From: Ceratotherium simum simum
Taxonomy: Eukaryota; Chordata; Mammalia; Perissodactyla; Rhinocerotidae
Direction: 5' to 3'
DNA length: 64,000 nt
Assembly (NCBI RefSeq): GCF_000283155.1
Contig: NW_004454262.1
Location: 2,120,646-2,184,645 of the forward strand
Part shown: piece by piece, positions 10,495-21,060 of the stretch
Layout of the letters: each line of letters begins with the position of its first letter
Position numbering within the stretch: the first letter of the stretch is position 1
Translations under genes and position numbers: made by a program
Notes under the pieces: generated by a model
Told to the model about the DNA's origin: nothing
Seen by the model: only the letters and a program-made list of their open reading frames with translations
Databases searched by the model: none

Positions 10495-10612
10495 GAAATT
10501 TGGCTTTCATGCATATGAGATAAATATACATATATAAGTCATATATACATATTTATATGTACATTCTGTATATCATATACATAATAAGCATATATTACAT
10601 ATATGATACATA
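10495..10612. repeat. AT-rich low-complexity (ATATAC/CATATA)
   Basis: Degenerate TATA, CATATA and ATACAT words without a clean period, a degraded microsatellite. Confidence 0.75.
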
Positions 10613-11094
10613 TTCAAATTGCATTGTACTGACTTTAGAGGAGAGGTCAGTAAACCAGTTGGTGCACTTGGATCTCAGATTCTAGGCCATTGCATTCAGC
10701 CTCAATCTTCTCAATAGGAGAGGAGAATGATCTAGTATGCCAGAAAAACGCAAACAGGGTCAGATGTGGCAATTGTCATCTGCAATGTGCCCCCACTTGC
10801 TAGTGCCCTCATGTGAAGAAATCCCCCTCGTATGTTTTGTTTTCTCAGATTAAGAGAACAATCTAGTTGACCACGTGTTCATTTTTTGCCTCAATTTAGA
10901 GTTAAGTCTAGTGCTCAAGTGATCTCATCCAGGCCCTGGCTCTTGACATAAATATCTTCTCATTTTCTTCACATGGTGTCTGGTCTTTTTCTTATCTTAA
11001 TTTTATTGCTCTGTTTCACATGTGTTTTATTACAAACTGCCTTGAAACCTTTTAGGAAATAGTCAGGAAATACGTAAATATTGATCCATTGTTG
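10613..11094. other. unassigned
   Basis: Nothing recognisable on either strand. Confidence 0.45.
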
Positions 11095-11225
11095 ATTCAC
11101 CAACAGTTGCTGAGTGTCTATTAAGTGGTAGGTCCTGAGGATGGCAGAGAGTAAGAGCCCCTGTCATTAAAATACAAATAGCAAGTAGACAATTACCGTG
11201 TGTAGTGGTCAAGGGCTCAATATCT
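11095..11225 (-). mobile_element. LINE-2 3' end
   Basis: 'CAACAGTTGCTGAGTGTCTATTAAGTGGTAGGTCCTGAGGATGGCAG' and 'AGTAGACAATTA' resemble the reverse complement of the L2 tail (TTGAGCGCCTACTATGTGCCAGGCACTG...GACAGACAATAA). Confidence 0.6.
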
Positions 11226-11624
11226 TTGCTATGTGTCTGAATTAATGAGATGTAGTATGTAAGATAAGTAACTCCAGTGTTTCCTGGAAAGTCATAGTTT
11301 AGTTTTTTTCACCAAAAAAATTAGTCTTAAATATCAAATTAGTCAGAGATTTCCTTTGGTTTTGTGATTTAATTGAAAGTCAAAATCAGAAGTAGGGGTC
11401 CAAGAACTAGTATCAGAAACTGTTCTTGTTAAATCAAAACAAACCTCGTGCTCTTTCAGAGAACTGTGACTTTAAGGAGACAGGACATCCCAGAGGGTAA
11501 ATGGTTACTGCCCAGCAGTCAGTTGAGGTATCTGTGCTTTTTGTATCTTTCTGCAGAGAAAAGCAGAAAGAAAAGAGATAGCAGCAGCCCCTATGCCTAC
11601 TGGGAAGGGGAAAGACAGAGAGAA
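11226..11624. other. unassigned
   Basis: Nothing recognisable. A pyrimidine tract with AG near 11,555 looks like a splice acceptor, but no exon structure supports it. Confidence 0.4.
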
Positions 11625-11830
11625 GGACATGAATATCGCTAACACCACTACTGGCTGGCACTGTGCCACTCACAGGCAGGCCATCATCTCCTTTCAGACC
11701 TGTGTCAACTATGAAGGGAACTTAAGCTCAGAGAAGTTAAGTTATTTTCAAAAGTCCCAAAGAAGTGGTGAAACCAAGATTCCAGCCCATCTACCTCCTG
11801 CTAAAATCGATCCTGCTTTATCGGCGTGCT
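11625..11830 (-). mobile_element. MIR SINE
   Basis: 'AATATCGCTAACACCACTACTGGCTGGCACTGTGCC', 'CTTAAGCTCAGAGAAGTTAAGTTATTTTC' and 'GTGGTGAAACCAAGATTCCAGCCC' are the reverse-complement MIR pattern. Confidence 0.75.
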
Positions 11831-12921
11831 AGGTGAGGGTCCAAGGTCCAGCATCATGGAAATGTACCTGATGTGCTTATGAAGCGGTATGACCCCCAAT
11901 TTTCACACAGTGCTTCAGAAGCATTTTATTATTTTAGTTAGCTAGAGCTTTCAATAGTCCTACGAAAAGTTCACAGAAAACTCTGCCAGTTTGCTTTCTG
12001 TATTTGGACCCCAAGCAAGCTGATCTCAGAACAAATCACTTATGTAGCACAATTGGTAGATTCATTTCAGATGGCAACGTTACTTGAGAGTACACAGGTT
12101 GTTTATGATTTATACAGTTGAAAAATAAGCATCAGATTGAAGGATATCACCTCAGTGTGTTACATGGACATTTTATTGACCAAAAAAAGGGGAGTTACTT
12201 CACTTCAAAGGAGCACATTGAAAAGAAGTGGTAGGAAAAGTGAAGTAGGAATGTGGTAATTCAGCTTAGGGAAGAAATATATTTGTATTGAACGTTCTAC
12301 AGAAATGTATTGTACTCTTTCATGTATTCAGGAATTAGTTACCGATTGCTTCTATGTTCAAACTAAGAGGAAATCTCTTTTACACACTCATGATGATTAA
12401 TAATGTATCAGTCAGCCATCTTTTTTGGACACGTCCCTGAGGTAGTGTTACCAACCCATACCTATTTTCTAGTAATGTGTTTCTAAACCTGATGATTTAT
12501 TTATTTACACTCCATGTCTTTGAAGAAATATAAACCTTTAAGAATAAAACTCATAGAAGATAATATTTGGCTACACTTCTTCAAAAACTACCTTTGTGCA
12601 AGATTTATATTATAATGTAATTTAGTGGGAACTCTTCACTTATTCCCTATAACTTTTCTAATTTCTGGCAACATTTAAATACAGGGGACTCAGCAGACTA
12701 GAATTTTGGCAACGTTACTTGAGAAATACATCTTTTTCCAATAGAAGGAAAACTAGTTACTACATTATTTGTCTGAATGGACGCAGTCAAATAAATGTAG
12801 ACTTCCACATGTGAGCTTTTTGGAACTAGAAGCCAAGCATCTTCTGGGAACACCTACTTTTCTCTGTCTTCATTGGCACAATAGATCACGAACAAGCAAC
12901 AGTTTCGTAAAGTGTACAAGA
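11831..12921. other. unassigned; carries an 18-bp direct repeat
   Basis: No known family. The word TGGCAACGTTACTTGAGA occurs at 12,072-12,089 and again at 12,707-12,724. Confidence 0.5.
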
Positions 12922-13170
12922 CTTTTTTTTTTTTGGTGAGGAAGATTGGCCCTGAGCTAACATCTGTTGCCCATCTTTCTCTTTTTTTTTTTCCTTGAGG
13001 AAGATTGTCCCTGAGCTCACATTTGTGCCATTCTTATGCTATTTTGTATATGGGATGCCACCACAGCATGGCTTGATGAGCGGTGTGCAGGTCCACGTCT
13101 GGGATCTGAACCCGCAAACCCTGGGCCACCGAAGTGAAGCGCAAGAACTATGGCACCAGGCCGGCTCCTG
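12922..13170 (-). mobile_element. ERE SINE, short form
   Basis: The minus strand gives a head with 'GTGCCATAGTTCTTGCG' and 'GGTTTGCGGGTTCAGATCC', then 'CTCATCAAGCCATGCTGTGGTGGC', a shortened body and two 'GATGTTAGCTCAGGG'-like blocks, one beside a T/C-rich tract at about 12,980-12,993. The target-site duplication is not clear. Same short type as 34,510 and 62,408. Confidence 0.9.
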
Positions 13171-16100
13171 TTCAAGATATTAAAATGAACATTATTATGA
13201 TTTTCATAATTCTTTCTTCTCTGAGCCAATAAACTTCAAAATGTTGACTTTCTAAGAAAGAGGATTAAATTATCTGTTTTGACCAGTTTCCTGAATGACA
13301 GATGTAAAGTTGGACCTTTCAGGAATTTGTTTTGGGTCCTTGAGAAGGCTTTAACAATGCTAAGAGGATTTTTGGTTGTTGTGTTTTGCTCTGTGGAAAC
13401 CTAATCACCACTGGTTTAAGCAAGGCTAACACCAAAACCCCTCAGAAACAGACACTAGCTGTCTGTGTCTGCACTCATCTGCCAGGAATTTTACACATTC
13501 AATTCAGACTTGTGCTCTGGTTCATTGTTCTCACGCCTGTGCCCATGAGTTTTAGTAGGTTGAAAACAGCATAAAGAGTTGGATTCGATTTTTCCTTAAC
13601 TTTCTATTTGTCTTGTTCATCACATGAAGGAATCAATGAATAAATCACTAAGTCTTGCCCGCATTCATTGACTGCCAATACAGGAAGAAGTGGCTCTATG
13701 TGGTTAGTCCCTGAGAGTGACATCCTGTGCACAGTTGTCTCCTCTAATGCTACTTGCTGAAATGGAGCCATCATCAAGGTTTATGTACAAAATAAAGGGT
13801 CAGCCCTTGAATCTGACTTAATTTTCTCCTGAAGTTAATTCCTTGTAAGGAGAAACTTGCCTTGGTAGGAAGATTATACATAGCCTGCATTCCAGACTCA
13901 TCAGCTGCCCAAGGGGTGAAAATTCTGTGCACGGGGTAGTAGGGAACAGAACACTCTTTGGCCCTCTGCCACCACTCCAGCCCGAGATCTTCACAGCGTC
14001 CGTACTCCAACTGATCAGATCCACAGAGCGCCCCCTCTGATCCCGCCTCTAAAAGGTCCAGTTTGGAGGACCTCAAACATCTTAAGAAAAGGCAGATTCA
14101 TCAGAGATCCTTGAGGGCCACTATATCTAGAGTAGATAAACATTATGGTTTTAGAATGCTCATTCCATCTTCTGTGTGTGTCGATGTGATTCCAAAACAA
14201 CCAGTGAAGAAGTGAAAAATACATTTTCATGCAACTGGTTTGACTGCTTTTTGGAATTGACTATATTTGGTCTAAAACTGACTGTTTTCTCATTGAAGGA
14301 GCCAACATTCCCAAGGAGCATTTAAATGAGCTATATCGTCACAGCATGGGAATGGCTGAGCACTGCACCAAGGTCTATTTTCACTTGATTATATGTGTAT
14401 TTATTATACAAAAATAGAGCAAAAATATGAGTCTACCAAGGGACTCTCTTACATTATAATATAAGAGGGAGCTAGGTCTCTTTAAATTGAAGAGCTACAC
14501 GCTTGTTTTGTTTCCACAGCTGTCAGCCTTTTTTATGTTTAATGTTTTTTTCCCAATTGGTGTTATTCATTGTGCTTATTATTTAGGAGAATTTATTGGT
14601 AGCAAAATGTGCTTGTTGGCAACCCAAAAAGAGGAAGGTCTCTACTCTGTCAATTTGTGGTGGATGGAATCATTCAGATAAAATTAAAACTGACTGGGAA
14701 AATGGCCCCAAACACTGGCCAGCTTTCTTCGTATTTAAATGGATAGGTTTTCTTGGTCATAGGCTTCTACAAGACCTGCCTTCATCTGGGACCAGAATAT
14801 ATATGCAGCCCTAAAATCCTTATGAAATGGCAGTCTTGAAATCTTTCCAATTCTAGAAGTCTCACTGGGAATCATATTTTTTACTCAAGCTATGTAAAAC
14901 AAAATTTCAGGACCTACCATCCCTTCACAGATTGTACACATATGCATAAACAGGGATACAAGAAACTTTATTCCCACTACAGCAACTGCAAACCAGAAGA
15001 CGTTCCTCAGAGGCAAAGAACATCCAGGTTATAGGAACGGAATGAAGCCACTTAAGAAAATGGTCAATTATGGAATGTTCTGTGCATAAGTATGTCTATT
15101 AATTAAGAAATGAACCGAAATTACTAATGGATTTCATAATGGCCATCAACCAGCTGCCAGTTGGCTGTAGCTTGGTGACAGATGGTAGTGACTGATCTGG
15201 ACTAGATCTGACCTTGAGATAGTCCATCATTTATTAAATTGTGGTCCCAAATAAAATGCCATGCATTGCAGCATTTCACCATTATGTCTCACAGTGCGAT
15301 GTACCGACAGCATTCCTTATCTGCCACCCCTGTTGCAGACGGCAAGCTATTCAAAGAGCTTAAATATAACACTCAGTAAAGAAAGTCCGTACTACCTTTC
15401 AGGAGATGAAAATGAAAAAATGCAACTTGAATGAGCATCACTTGAATGAGGCATCGGATGAAATGGGAGCTCTGTTTTGTGCTAATCTGGCTTGTTACCT
15501 CCTAGCACCAAGATTTACCATTCACCTTTTTTTAATCAAGGGGTTCTCATTTACACAGCAACTGACAGGTAGTGACTGTTTGGGTTCTGCTTTAATCCAT
15601 CAACACATGCTCAGAGTGAAGAGAGCTGCTACAGCCTGGCTCCAGAACCTGCCTACTTGAGGGTCTTGCACAAACAAGTCCCTGTAGTGGGCACATCAAA
15701 AGCCCCAACGAGTCACCAGGCTCGTCGTGTGAGTATTTGGGAAAATTAACCTTAGCTGTACTTTTGGAAGCTCGAGTTCTAAAAGACCAGGAAAAAAAAA
15801 TCCTACTGTAATAAATCCAGGGAGAACCCAGAAAGACAGAGAGAAAATATAAGGTCTGGTTTAAAATCTTTTATGTAACATATGGTAGAGCTTCCTTCAT
15901 GTTGTCAGAATAGCATGTAGCTTCTTGTCCTATTTCAAAGATGATATGTAAAAGATGGGTTTTACTACAAGATATATACATTCAAGAAGCAAAAATATGA
16001 CATAGATGAGTGGTATTTGGTCAATTAAGGTTATTATTTTACTTATTTAAAAGAAGCAGAATATTACTATTAACAAAGTTCATATTTACAACACTACACA

Positions 16101-16514
16101 AATCTTTTTATTTTTTAAAAAAACTTGTTGTTTTAGCTGTAAGGAGCCTGAGTAATACTGTAGTCTCTGCTTCTCACATATGTCCACTGAAAGGCTCCAA
16201 ATAGTAGGAAAGGAGTGAACAGGGATTCCTCAGAGATTTGAGAGAAAAGCCTACAGAGGCCTCACCATGGATAAAATTTCTTTGTAATCTCATGCTTTAT
16301 GCTAAAACTGTATTCACATTTTGCATTTGACTCCCCAGCATATCCATTTTTCTATGGATTAAAAAACTGATGTTTAATATTGCTCCATTACATAACTATT
16401 TCTCCAAGAAGCTGTGACATTTTTATCCAACAGCTTTGTGAACCCCTGCCATATCCCCTTGTACCTCTGGATATTTCTGTGCCAAACTTTAACAAATACA
16501 GATCCAACCCAGAT
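13171..16514. other. unassigned, longest repeat-poor stretch
   Basis: About 3.3 kb in which I recognise no transposon. The longest frame is 100 codons and none resembles a known protein. 14,270-14,360 and 15,060-15,360 have balanced composition with few homopolymers and could be conserved non-coding DNA, which only a genome alignment can tell. Confidence 0.5.
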
Positions 16515-16665
16515 GGCTCAGTTGATAGAGAATACTCAGGCCCAGAGAGTTTGTGGCTTAACCAAGTCACATGATTCCAAAATCACATGAGATTAAATGA
16601 CTTGCGCAGGGTCACATGTAACAGTGGAGAGACTAGAATCTAAATTTACGATTGTCACACCGGAA
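16515..16665 (-). mobile_element. MIR SINE fragment
   Basis: 'GAGATTAAATGACTTGCGCAGGGTCACATGTAACAGTGGAGAGACTAGAATCTAAA' matches reverse-complement MIR (GAGGTTAAGTAACTTGCCCAAGGTCACACAGCTAGTAAGTGG...). A similar but weaker copy of the first half lies just upstream, so two fragments may abut. Confidence 0.7.
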
Positions 16666-17204
16666 TTGCATGTGCCTTGTGTGATAACCAAGTGCTCCCT
16701 AGGATGTTTCATCTGGGCTTGCCATGTCCTTGCACTAGTGCTCTATGCCCTTCTATTTCCTACAGCTTTACTGCCTCTTGCCTCATCTTGCCCATCTTTA
16801 TCCCAATTCTCCCTCTGTGTTCATCCAGTTCTCAACCTCATTCTGCATGTGAGTTTTCTGTTGTGGGCTTTGGTAACTCTTTGCCTGACCCAGTTTTCAG
16901 CTTTGCAGTTCTTGAATTGGTGGCTGTAGAGGTCCCACACATTTTGAGGCCCCCTGACACATGGCTCTTCAGGGCTGGCTACAGCTGGGTACGTTGCCAA
17001 AAGGATCAAAGTGGGAAGAACATGTGGAACCAAAAGCTCCTGAGGGAGATCAGAGTAGGAATGGAGAAACTGACCTAATGTGAACACCAGACAGCTAGAA
17101 CAGCAGAAGAGTTAAATGATAAAAATAATAATACTAAATAAGAGATGAAGTAAAGAGTCTGGAACAAAATGAGACATAGATTGGGATACAGAGGACTGAA
17201 GAAC
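16666..17204. other. unassigned
   Basis: No confident repeat. A 133-codon frame at 16,677-17,078 has hydrophobic patches but no start context, domain or partner exon. The overlapping frames on both strands suggest chance. Confidence 0.4.
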
Positions 17205-17505
17205 AGGGAAGAGAAAGAATGGCCAGACAATTTCAGAAAGAATAGCATGAGCAAATGCCCATATACCAGAAAGTATAGTCAACGTCCTAAAGGAAGTGCT
17301 GCCTGGTGCAAGGTAGAGTAGGAAGGGGTCAGTAGGGAAAGATGAGCTTATGGAGGCTGGCAAGTGCCAGGTCATGTATGGCTTTGTAAGCTATGTTAGG
17401 GGGCCTGGACTTTATCCTAAGGACAATGAAGAGATACTAAAAAGTTTAAACATGAAATAACCTGATAAAATTTGCATTTTAGGAATGCTGCATAGGAAAT
17501 CTCCA
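17205..17505 (-). mobile_element. LINE-2 fragment
   Basis: 'AATAGCATGAGCAAATGCCC', 'GCCAGGTCATGTATGGCTTTGTAAGC', 'GGACTTTATCCTAAGG' and 'ACCTGATAAAATTTGCATTTTAGGAATGCTGC' track the reverse complement of the L2 coding tail. Confidence 0.85.
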
Positions 17506-18541
17506 GATCCACCTTAATAGCTGAAGGAACTATACTCAATCACCTTTTTAAAGTGATCTCCTTGCGTATCTGTGAGGTTTTTTTTAACTTTATATTATAT
17601 AGTCTTTGGAAAGAAAGGCTATTAATAAATATTTTTGTAGTCTCTAATACAAGAACTTGTTCCCAGAGTTTGTGGCAATAGTGTGGACACTGGCTCAGAC
17701 ACAAGTATGTGGAATCCATTTCAATAAGTATTATTTAAACACTCAAAGTTCTTTCACTGAAAAAAAAAAAATGCCACTGCAGAATCACTTAAAAATGTTT
17801 CCGTGTATACCTAAATCTCCAAACTGCTGAGAGCAATTTTAAATGGAAGGCTAAAAGCTGTTTCTCTCCCTTTTTACTGGACTATTATTAACCAGTCAGA
17901 AAGCCTAGCAGTTCATTTATCAGAGGAAAAAAAATGTATACACGCTTGACGGATGAAGGCTATAGCCATAACGTTACAACTTTATTTGAATTACATTATA
18001 CGGACAAAGCATGCTGATCCATCCATCGGCCTCAAGTTACTGCCCTGTTACCTATGGTAACAGTCAGATATTTTCCTCATTACTTAATAATACCAGATCT
18101 CAAATAAGTATCACAACATGAAAAACAGATGTTAAAATGTGACACTCAAGGTCAGGTTACACTGAATACTTGCTAATTTTTAAGTGCCTGGTTACTTCTC
18201 AAGAATTGTTTCTGAAATTTTTCAAAAGATTTTGTTGGATTGGGGTGCAGGGGTTGGAGTCTAAATATGCACATAGTCACAAATAGGAACTTGACTTGTC
18301 ATTAATCAAAGTAGCAATAAAACACGGCAAAACTAGTTTTTAGACTAGAGTGCTCATTACTTTGCATGACATATAATTTTACACAAATGACCAAAATCAT
18401 GGGCACAGTTTATATTTTTATTTCAATAATTTTCATTTGTATTCTCCTTTTAATATGTCAAATAATCTTTTAAAGGCAAGACTAGTAAAGGCATGACTTT
18501 CATTTTAAATAGAAAATAACTTTTCATTATTGTGCTATTAT
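17506..18541. other. unassigned; contains an X-box-like site
   Basis: No transposon recognised. 17,880-18,120 is the most gene-regulatory-looking part: few homopolymers, several CpGs, and the palindrome at 18,047. Confidence 0.45.
18047..18061. promoter_or_regulatory. perfect X-box-like palindrome (candidate RFX site)
   Basis: GTTACC-TAT-GGTAAC is a perfect inverted repeat with a 3-base spacer. Known RFX-family sites are two such half-sites (GTNRCC and RGYAAC) 0-3 bases apart, so the fit is full. Binding, conservation and a target gene are all unknown. Confidence 0.4.
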
Positions 18542-18554
18542 AGATTACATTTTT

Positions 18555-18854
18555 GTGTGTGTGTGAGGAAGATCAGCCCTGAGCTAACATCCATGCTAAT
18601 CCTCCTCTTTTTGCTGAGGAAGACCAGCTCTGAGCTAATATGTATTGCCAATCCTCCTCCTTGTCTTTTTTTTTTCCCCCAAAACCCCAGTAGATAGTTG
18701 TACGTCATAGTTGCACAGCCTTCTAGTTGCTGTATGTGGGACGCGGCCTCAGCATGCCCGGAGAAGCAGTGTGTCGGTGCGCGCCCAGGATCCAAACCCA
18801 AGCGGCCAGCAGCAGAGCGCGCGCACTTAACTGCTAAGCCACGGGGCCGGACCC
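18555..18854 (-). mobile_element. ERE SINE, long form
   Basis: Full-length minus-strand copy: head near 18,854, body with 'CAGCAACTAGAAGG', 'CTACTGGGGTTTTGGGGG', two GAGCTAAxAT blocks, (TG)n tail complement. A 13-bp duplication, AGATTACATTTTT, flanks it at 18,542-18,554 and 18,855-18,867. Confidence 0.95.
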
Positions 18855-18899
18855 AGATTACATTTTTTTTAAAAAACTGAAAGATATGAATAAAAAAGA

Positions 18900-19920
18900 A
18901 GAAAAAAAAATTTTCATTATGACACCACCCTCAGTAACCATGTCTAATATAAATTTAGTTCTGGCTTTTTTTTCCTATATATTCATATCTGTATATCTAT
19001 TTTCTTGGAGAAATGGAATCAAAACATGCAGTGAAGATCTTCCCATGCCAATTAATCATCATCTACAGCATAATTTTTAATGACTGAAGACAATGTCCTG
19101 ATATTGATATGCTATAATTTAACTAATCACTGATTTCTGAGCACTTAAATTATTCCAATGTTTTGGTTTTATAAATATTATGGCAATGAGCAAATATGTA
19201 GCTTAATCTTCCTACACATTCTTGATTATTTCCTCAGCATGAATTCCAAACAGTAGAATTTGTGGGTCAAAAAGATGCATATTTTAAAAACTTTGGTACA
19301 TAACTGCTAAATTGCATCCAAAAAGATTGTACTAAGTTATATTCCCACTAGAGGTGAGTAGATGACATTTTTCTGTCATGTTGTTTTTTCTAGTTTGCTA
19401 TCATACTTCCTTGATTTCAAGAGGCCCATTTTCCTCCACACTTTAACATTCTTAAAATTAAGTCACATTTTATAGCTGATAGCATATCATAGTTTTACTG
19501 ATGGTTTGTTATTTTTCCCTTTCTTAGTGATACTTATAATACAGTGTTGCATCATATAATGAATGTCTTAAATGCCATAAAATATGGTATTTGCCTTTAT
19601 AAGTGTGTCTGTGTTTAATGGATACATGGAAGATTCCAGTTTTTATAAATAGTCAAATAGTCTATTCTTTAACCATTGTGCTCATGAGTTCTCTAAATTT
19701 ATGTAATATTCACCTCTGTTTCCTCCTATTATTATATTTTACATTTAAATCTTTAATAAACTTGAAATTACTTTTTCACAAATAAATTAGCCAATTACCC
19801 CAAAAATATTTATTGACTAATTCTTTTTTGCTCATATATCATATGAGCTTATTCTATTTCAACATCAGTAATCCCTATTTTTTCAGTGTCTTAAACACAC
19901 AAGTATTTAATAGATTTTCA
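18900..19920 (-). mobile_element. old LINE-1, ORF2 region
   Basis: The plus strand shows reverse-complement ORF2 words: 'TTATAAATATTATGGCAATGAGCA', 'GAATTTGTGGGTCAAAAAGATGCATATTT', 'CTAAATTGCATCCAAAAAGATTGTAC', 'TATATTCCCACTAG', then 'CATTTAAATCTTTAATAAACTTGAAATTAC' and 'AATATTTATTGACTAATTC'. The frame is broken throughout. Probably an L1M-age copy. Confidence 0.78.
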
Positions 19921-20335
19921 CTGATTGATTAATGAAATTTATAGAAACAATTTGTAGACTTTGGCCTAAGTTAATGTTGTGAAGTCATGGTTTAGGGCTT
20001 CTGAAGGGATTCTCGTTTCAGGGGTGAAATGCCCATCAGCCATTTGGGCTCCCTGACTTATCACTGCTTCGGGCACATACTATATAATAGGACCCAGAAA
20101 ACTAAAAACTAGTACTCCTCACTGCTGGTGACCATTCTTCTGGCCAGCTGGAATCAGGGAGGAGGGATTACTGTGCAGAGCTGTAAAGTCTCTGCTTTCA
20201 GTACTCAACAAAACTCCACAGGAATTTATTGAGAGCACACCAGGGCAACATGCTAAAATCAGGAACACATCCTCTACCCAGCTCAGTAACTGAGTTCACA
20301 AGTTCATCTTTTAAAATGCCCACATCCAGTCAGTG
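19921..20335. other. unassigned
   Basis: No recognised element. Confidence 0.4.
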
Positions 20336-20339
20336 CACT

Positions 20340-21060
20340 CAACTAACACTTGATGAGCAGCTATTTTGTGCCTATCACTAACGACAGGCAGATGGGTATG
20401 AAAATGTTTCTGCCCTCAGAGAACCAGCCAGTGGGGAAAAAAGATATGTCAATAAAAAGTGCTATAAAATCCAATCTTAGTGTACCAACGTACACTAGGA
20501 GAACAACAGAAGAACAAATAAGTAAACAACGGTCCAAGAGGAAGGGAGGAGGACAGAAAAACTACATGGAAGCAGTATCTGGAGAATCAGAGGAATGCGA
20601 AGATGCAGAGAGGAGATATGGGGGGGCTGGGAACATCTTAACATGCGTATGGGGTCTGTACCAACAGCATGTTTGGTTGAGGAAGCTGCAAGCAGACCTG
20701 GGCTCGGGCATCAAAATTACAGTGAGAATGCCAAACGACAAGTCTGGGGAAACTGAAAAAGAATCAGATAGAAGATACAGTGAGGAGGTGGAATTAGGAC
20801 TTGACAACTGATTGAGTATGGAGGGGTAGGGACATGGAGAAGTCGGGGCAGATTATCTATTTAGTAGCTTGTATGCTTGATAACATGTTTGTGCCCCTTC
20901 AATGAGAGAGAAAACACAGAAGGAGGGGCAAAGATGAACTCAGTTTTTGACACGTTGAGTTTGAGCTGCTGTAGGTGGCCATATCCTAGTGGACATTCCT
21001 AGCTCACAGTTGGATATATACAAATCTCGAGCTCAGTGGAGAACCAATCACATCCCACTG
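20340..21060 (-). mobile_element. LINE-2, long fragment
   Basis: It starts with 'TTGATGAGCAGCTATTTTGTGCC' and 'CTGCCCTCAGAGAACC' (reverse-complement L2 tail) and ends with 'CAGTTTTTGACACGTTGAGTTTGAGCTGC' and 'CACAGTTGGATATATACAAATCTCGAGCTCAG', which match the L2 coding region far from the tail. The 153-codon frame at 20,350-20,811 lies entirely inside it, antisense to L2, and is not a gene. Confidence 0.8.

Noticed and set aside
20350..20811. 153-codon plus-strand reading frame
   Set aside because: It lies within an antisense L2 LINE. The charged, repetitive residues reflect purine-rich antisense sequence.
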